A stretch of 62,351 nucleotides of DNA from Mycoplasma todarodis (GTDB lineage Bacteria > Bacillota_I > Bacilli_A > Mycoplasmatales > Metamycoplasmataceae): positions 1 through 62,351 of the forward strand of contig NZ_PSZP01000003.1 of NCBI RefSeq assembly GCF_004335995.1, read 5' to 3'. Of this stretch, positions 41,513-51,290 are shown piece after piece (the first letter of the stretch is position 1; each line of letters opens with the position of its first letter). Made by a program: the position numbers and the translations under genes. A model generated the notes under the pieces. The model was given only the letters and a program-made list of their open reading frames with translations. It ran no database searches and was not told the DNA's origin.

Positions 41513-42127
41513 ATGAAAAAAATAGTAACAAAAATAAAGTTTTGAGGTTGAAGGTTTTTAAAAGGTAGAAAATATGACAAAGCCTCAGATAAGCATAGAA
41601 ATGAAATTTTAAACATTACAAACAAACTAATGAGTGGTCATTATGCATATTTGGGTTTTGGAACTGTTTTAAGATTATATAGAGATAAAGAGTGTAAAAT
41701 GCAAGATTTAGATTTTATAATTTCTAGAGAATTCTATGAAAGTGAATCCTTCAAAAAAATTATAGACAAATTGAGTTTAACACCTTGACATGAATATACC
41801 GTTGATGACAAAGTTGTTATTGATAAGTATATGTTCAAGGGAGAAGCACCTGTAGAATTCTTCATAGCTGATTTGAATGATGGTTATGAAGAAACTTTAC
41901 ATTTTTTTGATGATGGTATCTATATGAGAAAAATACCTATTGTTGATCCAGGAAATAGTATTAAGTATGGTTTTGAAGTTAGACTCCCTAAAAATGAGTT
42001 GGATTATATTTTAGAGATTTATGGAGATACTTGAAACAAAAGTATTAAAACCGCCAAATATGACGGGAGATATTGCGGTAATACAAAAACATTAATTAAA
42101 ACTAATTTAGTTGGAAAAACAAAATAA
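41513..42127 (+). CDS. Divergent LicD/fukutin-like phosphotransferase
   Basis: 204 residues. GTVLRLYRDKECKMQDLDFII (about 50-70) aligns with the LicD block GTLLGxxR...DDDID, with one fewer acidic residue, and RLPKNELDYILEIYGDTW near 165 matches the LicD C-terminus. Likely a nucleotidyltransferase-fold enzyme adding a phospho-alcohol to a sugar. Its position next to the CDP-ribitol pair suggests ribitol-phosphate as donor group (as in fukutin), an inference. TATAAT 6 bases before ATG. Four TGA Trp codons. Confidence 0.7.
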
Positions 42128-42158
42128 TATTCACCCTTAAGTGGTGAATATTTTTTTT
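42126..42158. terminator. Bidirectional terminator between convergent genes
   Basis: AATATTCACC/GGTGAATATT perfect 10-bp stem flanked by A- and T-runs. Both stop codons lie in or at it. Confidence 0.9.
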
Positions 42159-43201
42159 ATTTTTTCTTTACACTTTTGGCTTGAGAACTCTTCAAATCTT
42201 TTTATATGTTCTACATACTCTTTTTCTTTAAAGAAATTTATGTTAGATTTTATAAGATTTGAAATTTCAATCGGATCATTACCTTTATAGCAAAAACCCC
42301 TTTTTCCCTTACCGGAAAGTGTTTCAGCTTCTAAGAAATTATCTTTAATCATTATTGGTACACCGTTATTTATAGCTTCCACAGCCACATAAGAAAAACC
42401 TTCAAAATCAGAACAAGAAAATAACATCTTACTTTTGCTTATTTCATTAACAGTCTTTTCGTTTTCTAGAAAATCATAATATTTTAAATTTTCCATTTTT
42501 AAATCAATATATTTAGCTTGTTCCCCTCGCCCGATTATAACTTTTTTTAATTCGGGAATTTTTGAAAAAACCTCATTTAAAAGTGGTATATTCTTCTCTT
42601 GCGATAGCCTCCCCACGAATATAACATCCGTTGGTCTCGTTTTTTTAGCATGGTTTTTTTTAGAGAATAAAGGCAGTGAGTGCCCTTGCTTGAATTTAAA
42701 GTGTTTCTCGGATTCTGATAAACTTTTATTTGAAAATGCAACTCAATTGACATATTTGCTTTTTAAAGTCACTAATTTAAACAAAGTTTTCTTTATAAAA
42801 GAACCTACCCCAACAGTTACATTGATATCAGTGTGTTGGATTATAAAAACCTTTCTTTTTTTCAAATTCTTTTTTGAAATATAGGAACATCCCGAAGTTA
42901 TCCCATTATTAACAATTATCACATCTGGATTGTACTCATTTATTTTTCTATTTATCTTCCTCTTTTTTGAAGAAGTGAAAAGAGAACTAAAAATTATATC
43001 CACCCTATTCAAAAAATCATTCCTCTTATTTTTAATCAATATAGAAGTTATATCCTTATTTTTCTTTACTTTTAAATCATCTATTTCAAATATCTCAGAA
43101 TATTCATGCTCATCCCCAAGGACGTCCATAGTCACTTTCGCAAACCTTTCTGCACCTCCTGGAGCATTTAAGTGTTTGCTATTTATAAATAATACTTTCA
43201 T
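42137..43201 (-). CDS. GT4 family glycosyltransferase, copy 2
   Basis: 354 residues. N-terminal FINSKHLNAPGGAERF (acceptor domain loop), IIVNNGITSG near 98, FVGRLSQEKNIPLL near 194 and SDFEGFSYVAVEA near 273 with the E-x7-E motif. Retaining hexosyltransferase of the surface-glycan pathway. Two ATG codons: that at 43201 is 5 bases from AGGAGG, that at 43204 only 2, so 43201 is chosen. Unlike most single genes here it has a Shine-Dalgarno. Confidence 0.88.
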
Positions 43202-43680
43202 CATAACCTCCTATTTAAGTGATGCATTATAAAAATTAATCCCTTCTTTGTACAATATGGAGGTTCTTATATTTCTGTTCACTTTTTTATATTATAAAAG
43301 ATATTTCATTTTATTATTAAAAACTTATAAACATGGAGGCACATCAATAATGCACCAATTATTTCGCTGATTTTCTAGAAAAGATTTAAGAGTATTCCGC
43401 TTTTAAAAAAATGCATTAGTTGGTCTTATGAGTTAAAGCTCAATATTTTAAGATATTTCAAAACTTTTCAAGTTTTATCTTATTGATAACATTATTCCAT
43501 TTTTTATTATATGTGTTATTGAATAGCAAATATATATTATAATTGTGTTAATAATCACCGCAAGCTATTGCCGAAATAATTCTTTATTATGTTTTTAGAA
43601 TTAGTGTTTAATTAAAACACCATTACTAAAATTAGTGCAATTGAATTCTCGATTTATTTTTTGAGAAAGAAAGAGGGAAA
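43202..43680. other. Divergent non-coding gap
   Basis: About 480 bp between divergent genes. It holds TATAAT-like elements near 43225 and 43300 and a Shine-Dalgarno at each edge. No ORF or known element. Confidence 0.5.
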
Positions 43681-45624
43681 ATGTTAACAATCATTTTATT
43701 TATGTTTTGTTTATTTATATTAATATCACCTTTCGCCATTTCAAAAGAAAAACATTTTCTTTGAGTTATGTCTATAATTGCTTACTTTTTTATTATCATT
43801 AATTTACTAACGTTGTTCCACATCCCTTTTATTTATTTAGAAATTATTATCTGGATCTCTATATCTATAATAGGTTTGATAAATATTGGTTTAGTTATAT
43901 TCAGAACAAAAAATAAGCAAAATAATTCAAAAGATATTTTTCATAAATTACTTTTAACAATCCTAACAATAAGTATTATGTTTATTATTAGAATTTGATT
44001 TAAACACCAAACTTCAGACTCGTTATTCCAAATAAAATTTGCAAACGATATTTCTTCCAATAATTTTAATTACATAAAAAGTCAAAGAAGTTATAGTTCT
44101 CAAACGTTTTTTTGATTTTTAGCTATGTTCCACAACAAAGGACAGTTTGCCAATATTTTCAGTGAATTGCTCCACATTTATATATATTCATTGATCATAA
44201 TGAAAATATATGAAAAAATAGCTTTTAAAAACTTTTTTCCGAAATTCTCCATTTTAATTTTAATGCCAATAATTGCATCGTTCACTATGAACCAAGGTTC
44301 TTCTTCGGTAAATTGAACAGTTATGACACTAATGATTTTTATATTCATTGTTTTCTTTGATGATATTAAAGTTTGTCTCACTTCCATGATTGCATTACTT
44401 TCTTTTTCAACTTCAATACTACTTCTGTCTCCAATTGCAATTGTTTTATTTTTAATTAAAGAAAAATGAAATTTAAGGGATAGTTTATTGTTTGCATCAA
44501 CAATAACCATCTTTTTATCCATAGGTTTAATAGTGTTTTTAAATCAATCTGAATATTTAAAATTAATTTTATTTTTCTCACCTGCAATTATTTTAACTTG
44601 AAGATTCATACCTGAGTTGGAAGTTCGCAATATCCCGTTAGATAAAATTAAAAGCATTAAGTATTCTAGCAATAAATGATTTAAAATCTCCTTTTTTGCA
44701 ATTATGCTTATATTTGTATTAGGTTTTCTGTTTTTCTTTATCAAGGTAAGTTCAGTCCCTATAATGACAGCTATAATTCATAGTGATAATAAAAATGTCT
44801 TTGTATTCTTTGTTATTATCTTATTTATTTCTGGTCTACTCCTAATTTGTCACCCTGGTGAAAATAAAAATATTTTGATACCTTTATTCATTTCATTAAT
44901 GATTAGTGCTACTTTATATGAATTATATTTTAATTTTAATTTTAAAAAAATACCGAGCTATGTTTCAGCTAGAATATCAACACCTATAATTTGAAGTTCT
45001 CCAATGATTTTATTTTTATCATTAATACCATTTTTCGATAAGTTTAACACGAAATTTAATAGCAATAAAATTACTCAAATCATCAACCTTTCAATTGTTG
45101 CGTTGATACCTATTATTTTTGTTCCAACAGCATTTAAATTAGATCATAAAAAAGATATGTTTAATTTTAATCCAAACATCAGTACAAACTACGAATTTAT
45201 GTCCAATAAGCAGATAAGTTTTATAGAAAATAATACTAATTCTAATGACAAAATTTATTCCGACTTAGCGACATTCAATCTCAAAAATGTAAATTCAATA
45301 ATTGATCCTTTGTTTGTGCCTAATAAACATGGGTTGAAAGTTGTGGGTAGAGAATGATTCTTTTATGGCAATATGTACGATAATGCACAATGAGTTATCA
45401 GCAGTGGTAGAAAACAACAAGCGTATTATTGATATTATTCACTTGATAGAGTCCTTGATAATGAAAAATTATTTACAGAGTATGTGCTGGATGCTAATAA
45501 ATTATTCATTTCAAATAAAACATATATATCAATGATCAAAAAGAGTACTTTCTTTAAGAAGTACTACCACTTAAACAAAGAAGATGAAACGATGAATATT
45601 TACGAAAAAAATAAAAAAATATAG
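43681..45624 (+). CDS. Polytopic membrane protein, GT-C-like, paralogue 3
   Basis: 647 residues, 12 or more TM segments and a C-terminal soluble domain (about 490-647) with DKIYSDLATFNLKN and VGREWFFYGNMYDNAQW, parallel to YSDVPAF and GRKWYVEQ in paralogue 1. First loop has KHQTSDSLFQIKFAND. Same proposed GT-C role. Extremely AT-rich codons (Asn, Ile, Lys, Phe), even against its neighbours, consistent with separate ancestry. AGAGGG precedes the start. It lies on + while both relatives are on -. Confidence 0.75.
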
Positions 45625-45645
45625 ACGAGGAGTCTTAAATCATAA

Positions 45646-45676
45646 AACAAATTCTACTTAGAATTTGTTTTTTTAT
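45646..45676 (+). terminator. Terminator of paralogue 3
   Basis: AACAAATTCTA/TAGAATTTGTT perfect 11-bp stem with a 2-base apex and T-run. Confidence 0.9.
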
Positions 45677-46165
45677 ATCAGGAAGACTGAAGTGCATTTC
45701 TTAAAAAAGCTTCTCATATTAAAAATACAAATGAAAAGAATGTTATACAAATTATAAAATAGTCTAAAAAATAAACTTGAACCTTTGTTGTTTATGCACC
45801 TACTGCTATTTTGTTCAACTTTGTAGTAACCTTGTTCACACTATATTTTTCACTTCATTGAAGACTATAAAACTTACATTGTTATAGTGAGAGGAGGCAA
45901 TGATTTATTTTAGGTGTTAACATGTTTATTAAGTAATATGTATCTATATACTGGCAAATTTGCTCGAAATCATAAATTAATTTTAAATAATTATCTCTCC
46001 ATGGATGGATAAACTGCAATAATCCACACTTCTAAAATTAAACTTATTTAGCTTTATTTTAGTTATAAACAATAGTTTGATAGATGCCGTAATCTTGCAA
46101 CGCGCTTCATCTCATTATAGTCTCGCAAATTTAATTCCCTAAAAATACATCAACTTATGCCCAAT
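45677..46165. other. Long non-coding gap
   Basis: About 490 bp between convergent genes, where no promoter is needed. A stretch at 45690-45790 translates to hydrophobic but interrupted sequence, perhaps old membrane-protein remains. No intact ORF. Confidence 0.45.
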
Positions 46166-46198
46166 AATAAAACATTGTGAGTGACACAATGTTTTATT
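46166..46198 (-). terminator. Strong hairpin after flippase copy 2
   Basis: AATAAAACATTGTG/CACAATGTTTTATT, a perfect 14-bp stem with loop AGTGA. The stop codon 46197-46199 is at its edge. Confidence 0.8.
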
Positions 46199-47861
46199 AT
46201 TTTTCATTATTTTTATTTTGTTTTTTATTTTTGTTTTTTATTTTGTTTATAGCATTAGGAAATACAAATGAGATTATTGGTTCCATAAACAAGAGTGATG
46301 CTATACCTAATATCCCTAATTGAACAGGGTTAAATCAAGAATTTCATATGTCAGTGCTAAAACCACGTTTATATTCAAAAATCATCCATAAGTATGCCAA
46401 CACAATTAAAATTATTGTGAAGCTTATCCTAAAAAATATTTTGATATTAATCATTTTTGTAAAATGTAATGATCAAATCTTTTTATTATATATTTCCATT
46501 GCAAAGAATTTAAACATCATTGATAGTATTGTCCCTATTAATACTCCGTATATACCTATAAAATAGATTAATAACATTGATAGCGAAATATTGATTATTG
46601 CTTCGACAAATACTATTCACCATGTTTGTTTGAAATGAGCATTTGATCTGATCAACATTTCAGAAGGGGTGGTACAAATATAAAATAAGTTAATAACCCC
46701 AAAAAGAATTGCTATTTTTGGGAAAAAATAATTACTACCAGGGAAGAACATATCTATCACAATTGGGACAACGGTTACTATAATCAATAATATACTTACT
46801 GAGCATAACAAGGAATTTCGATATATTTTAGCCATGATTTTATTTATATCTTTTTTATTTATATTCCTCCCTATCAAACCAGAAGAACTATAAAAAATTG
46901 TGGCGTATATAGATCTAATGACGGAAGAAAGTGTATTATATAAAGCATAAATAGTAATCATTAATGTGGCCTTTGAAACGTCTTTCGACATAATGGAAAG
47001 GGTTATAGTATCCGTACTAAAAACAATCATTGAAGATATTTTGAATACCAATGTATAAATAACTAAAGAATTTAATTTAGTTCTTTCATTAAATCCTTTT
47101 ATCAAATGCTTTTTATAATAATCACTTTCTTTTATATAAATAATTATATTCGCCATCACAGATGCCATATTTACTATAAATACCAACAATATAATATAAA
47201 AACTATTGGGATTTATTGTAGTCACCTTAGATTGAACTTTCTCTCCGGCAATAGTAATAGTTTCCGTGGTTGTAACTATGGGCATAAAGTGTAAGGCTAA
47301 AATCCCTAGCGCATATATAAGTACCTTAAAGGCAACAGTTCAAAAAGTAATTATATATTTTTTGTTATCAGCTTCAATTAAGCATTGATATTTTGCAAAA
47401 AAAAGATAATTTATTGTTGTTGGTATTACATGTATAAAAAATAAAAGGAATAGAAATAATGTTTTGATATCGAGTGACTTTTCTTGAATCGTTGCAAAAG
47501 CAACGGCCGCAATTAAACCAATAACAAAATAAATTATCCCAGCTTTTCTTAATAATTTTTCAAGAGAATTAACTATTTTGGTGACTTCTTTTCAATCTTC
47601 ATTTTTTATAGGGATATACAAACGGGAAATTACCCCTACAATTATCCCTCCGTCAACAAGTGAAAAATATGAAAGTATCGATAATATCAGTTCTTTTTGA
47701 CCATTAATTTCAGTACCGACATGAGTAATAAAGAATTTTAAAAATATAAAACCTATTATAGATGTTGAAACATTAGCAAGAACACCGATAACTAAAGTTT
47801 TGTTCCTTTTTTTATACTCCTCTTTCATAATGTGGCTTTTTTTTATATTGGAATTAGACAT
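46197..47861 (-). CDS. Wzx/MATE-like polysaccharide flippase, copy 2
   Basis: 554 residues, about 14 TM segments. ILSYFSLVDGGIIVG at about residue 65 and NMNSQ/GRNINKKD-like cytoplasmic loop mirror copy 1 (SYFSLAEGG, GRNMNSQ), so both are paralogues. The C-terminus is a Lys/Asn-rich tail (KIKNKNKKQNKNN) absent in copy 1. Expected to export the lipid-linked unit made by the neighbouring transferases. TATAAT 6 bases before ATG; no Shine-Dalgarno. Many Trp TGA codons. Confidence 0.87.
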
Positions 47862-48236
47862 AAAAAGATTATAACAATTATTTATTATAAATAACCAATT
47901 ATGATTTATCCCAGAATCAAAAAAAATAACAAAATATAAAGCAAATCATTATGAAAAAAATGCGAGTTTATAAGAACATTTAAATTGATTTAAAGGAATA
48001 TAAACGTAGATAAGATAAATTTTATTGCAAGAACGATCATGACAATAGATTTGAGTCACGTTCTTTGTGTTTGTTAACTTTTATTTAAAAGATGCATAAT
48101 TAAAAAATAACCCACTTAAAGGTGTTTGCCTCGCATTTCATTATCACACATCCCCTTAAACAACCCAAAAATAGTTTTTTCAGAAATATTATATATCCAA
48201 TAAAAAATACACCCTTTTAAGTGCATTATTTTTTAT
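47862..48236. other. Non-coding gap
   Basis: About 375 bp, AT-rich. The flippase promoter is at the left edge. No ORF; a possible weak hairpin at 48190-48235 may end the GT2 gene. Confidence 0.45.
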
Positions 48237-49184
48237 TTATTTTTTAAGTTTTAGCATTTGCTTAAATACTCAAAATAATTTTAATTTTAAAAACAATCTC
48301 GCTATTTTAAAAACTTTATTTTTATTAAAATAATTTTTGAATTGCTCAGAATTAATCACAAGTCCAATTCAAGATTTGAATTTTTTATATTGAACTTTTG
48401 TTAAAAGATGTAATTTAGTACTTATTATATAAATTCCAGCAATAAAATATGGATCATCATAATTTAAACCTTCAAAAAAATCAAAGACATTGTTTATATA
48501 TTGTTGTTGTTTTTTTGTATTTGTTGTTTGGGCAATGATTGAACCTTCACGATTAATTCTATATCTATAGAAAAAATCATTTACAAAATAAATATTTAAA
48601 TTATCATCCATGAATAATTTAGATAAAAAGAATTCATCCTCATGAACAATTGAAGGTCATGAATTTTTTTGGAATATTCTTCGATTAAATATTTTTGTTC
48701 ATGGGGTAGTTTCCATACCGTTTTTCTTAAAAAAATCCCTATCTTCTTTTTCATCTATATTATTCTTATTTATTCAACCTGTATTTTTAGAAATTTCCTT
48801 TGTTCTATCATCAATTTTTTCAAATTTAAAATGAATAATATCCCTGTCTTTTTTAAGGTTATCCAAAAGTAAATCTATCTTTTCCGGCTTAATAAAATCG
48901 TCTCCATCTACAAATCAAATAAAATCACCAGAGGACTTAGCAGCACCAAAATTACGTGCATCAGATAAACCTCCATTTGTTTTATTTAAAAGTTTGATTC
49001 TCGTCCCCTCAATATTTTCCTTGATAATTTCCACTGAATTATCAGTGCTTCCATCATTCACAATTATTATTTCAATACCTTCCTTATCAGCAAGTGGCTT
49101 CACTGACTCTATACACTCCCCAATTCACCGAGAAATATTATATACAGAAATGATGATTGATAATTTATTCTTAATTTGATTCAT
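48237..49184 (-). CDS. GT2 family glycosyltransferase, copy 2
   Basis: 315 residues. SIIISVYNISRWIGECIESV at residues 9-28, VNDGSTDNSVEII near 42, NGGLSDARNFG near 70 and FVDGDDFIKPEK near 89 (DxD). Typical inverting GT2 of capsule and teichoic-acid loci. The C-terminal 60 residues are Lys/Phe-rich and may contact the membrane. TAAAAT lies 6 bases before ATG, with no Shine-Dalgarno. Right-most gene of the glycopolymer locus. Confidence 0.9.
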
Positions 49185-49699
49185 AAATATATTTTAACAT
49201 CTTAATAAAAAAAAGAGTTGTTTTATGCTCAGTATTTTCAAGTGTAGTCGATGTTTGTTATTTTGTATTCAACCAATAATATTGAAACTTATTTTCGAAG
49301 ATAAAGAATCGACATCTTTTTGACTGCACATACGATAAAATAATTTAAAAATGGAACATTTAGGAAATATATGCCATTGCTTTTACTTTTTGAAAAGTGA
49401 AGCGCTTTAACGTCAATATGCAAAGTAATAATGTTGATCATAACATTTATTTGAGCAAAAAAATAACTTAGTTATTGATGATTAAATATTGTGTCAAGTT
49501 TCTTCATGGAGGATGTGCAAGATTCTCACCCCTTTATTTCTAATACTTTTCCTTAAATAAACACTAGATAATAAAGTTATAGAGCGTTTAAAAGTCTTCA
49601 AATTAACACCTTTATTAATTAGGCGAATATATGAAAAATTAAAAGTTTTAGATGATTTTATTTATGCGATTTAAGGCCTATAAGATTAATTATATTTAT
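49185..49699. other. Long non-coding gap, right edge of the glycopolymer locus
   Basis: About 515 bp without a credible ORF. The GT2 promoter is at its left edge, the helicase-pair terminator at its right. No repeat or att-like site recognised. Confidence 0.5.
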
Positions 49700-49731
49700 T
49701 TTAAAAAAACAGTGTTGAACTGTTTTTTTAA
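49700..49731 (-). terminator. Terminator of the helicase operon
   Basis: AAAAAAACAGT/ACTGTTTTTTT perfect 11-bp hairpin, loop TCAAC on the minus strand. Confidence 0.9.
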
Positions 49732-49769
49732 AATTGTCCCCAACTTCTTTCGAAGTTATCATGGGAATA

Positions 49770-51290
49770 TTAAGATATTTCATCAATAAATTTAACTCAC
49801 TTGTTGGCAATAACCAAACATTCCTTAGCTTTAGTAATTGCAGGTGGTTGAATAATCCTTTTGAACGCTTCACCCTTAGGGTTCTCAATATTTCTATTAA
49901 TTCATTTTTTAAATTGCTTATTAATTTTCAATTTATTCAATTCTTTAGAAGAAAGTAGTTCGAGCTTTTCGTTATTGATACCTGTTTCGGTAATTTTCCT
50001 AATAATTTCAAAGTACTTATCAAGCATATCGTCTTGTCTTTTTGATCAAGATTCATACTTCTTAATTTGTTTAGGTAATAAAGATTTGCTCAAGTGATTT
50101 TCAATAATGAATTTAATGATTCATTGATCTTCAATTGAAGTGATAACATTCTTATTTAAAGAACTCATAAACATCTTCTTGATCTCAGCCGGAAGATTTT
50201 GTAATATTCTAATTATATTTTCTTCTCCAACTGTGAAGTTAAATGACTTTTTATCATCAAGTGCAAATATAGCTTTTGCAATTTCAATATCTTCAAATAC
50301 CAATGGTCTTCTATTAACGATATTATTAATCATATTAATATTTTTACCTGCGTATTTATTTATTAAATCAAGAACCAAACTATTTGTTAATGAATCGACA
50401 AGTTTATTATTCAAGAATGCGGCTTCTAGAATTCTATCTTTGTATTCATTAGTAATAATCTCTTTTTCTTGTCATACTTTTTCATAAAATAAAGGCGTTT
50501 TATTTCATACTAGCAAGTGTGTTGATTTAAAGTGTTTGTCTTTAGTTGAAATTGTGATGACTCCATCTTTAGCACCTTCTTTTCAACCATTGTAAAGTAC
50601 TTCTTCTTCAAATATTTGTTTCAAAGCTTCTTTTGTCAAGACTTTACAATCAATTGTTTCATCATTAACTTGAGGTTCATCGAATTCTTTAGCATTGAAC
50701 GCAGTCTTTTTAAGTTGTCTAGCAATTTGATTGTAAGCTTCGTGTTTAACTTCAATCATCACTCCGTCAATTTCTATTTGACCATTAAATTTAAAGTCAA
50801 TACCAACATTAATGAATTCGACTTTACCTTCTGGATAACCTTCGGAAACATTTTTCAACCCTTTAACACCAACATTGGTTTGCAAGTGTTGAGAAACAAA
50901 TCTCCTTAAGTTGTCAGGCATAGTGATTAAATCACCATTAACCCTAATCACCCCAAGATCTTCATACACATCCATAACAAATTTTTGATCTTCAAGTTCA
51001 ATCATAGCTTCTTCTTCAAAAACTCTTTTTAAAAACTCTTTATTTTTATAAGAATTAAATGTTGTATTTCTATTAAAGCCTTTCATAACTGAACTGAATC
51101 TTCTTTCCACAAATGTAGCCAAATCCCCAATAAGTCCGACTTCTTCTAACAATGTTTTTAATTGAATAGTTGGTTTGTTGATGATTAAATCAAGAACATT
51201 TCTTGTAAGTGGATCTAGTGATGAACCAATTTCATATGTATAGTTGAATGTTGTTTGCATTCTTTTTGTTTTATATAGATATTTAATCAT
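49770..51290 (-). CDS. Helicase-associated protein with PD-(D/E)XK-like motif
   Basis: 506 residues, no family recognised. Residues 180-230 contain NVGIDFKFNGQIEIDG followed by VMIEVKHEAYNQIARQL, an Asp-x(n)-Glu-x-Lys pattern with a following helix as in PD-(D/E)XK nucleases. The C-terminal half is helical and Lys-rich. The start overlaps the helicase stop by 8 bases, so the pair is translationally coupled and probably forms a complex. The nuclease call is a motif-level inference; the protein could instead be a restriction-type or repair partner. Several TGA Trp codons. Confidence 0.7.

Noticed and set aside
45690-45790. Remnant of a third flippase C-terminus
   Set aside because: Translation is hydrophobic but interrupted, and I could not align it to either flippase by eye.
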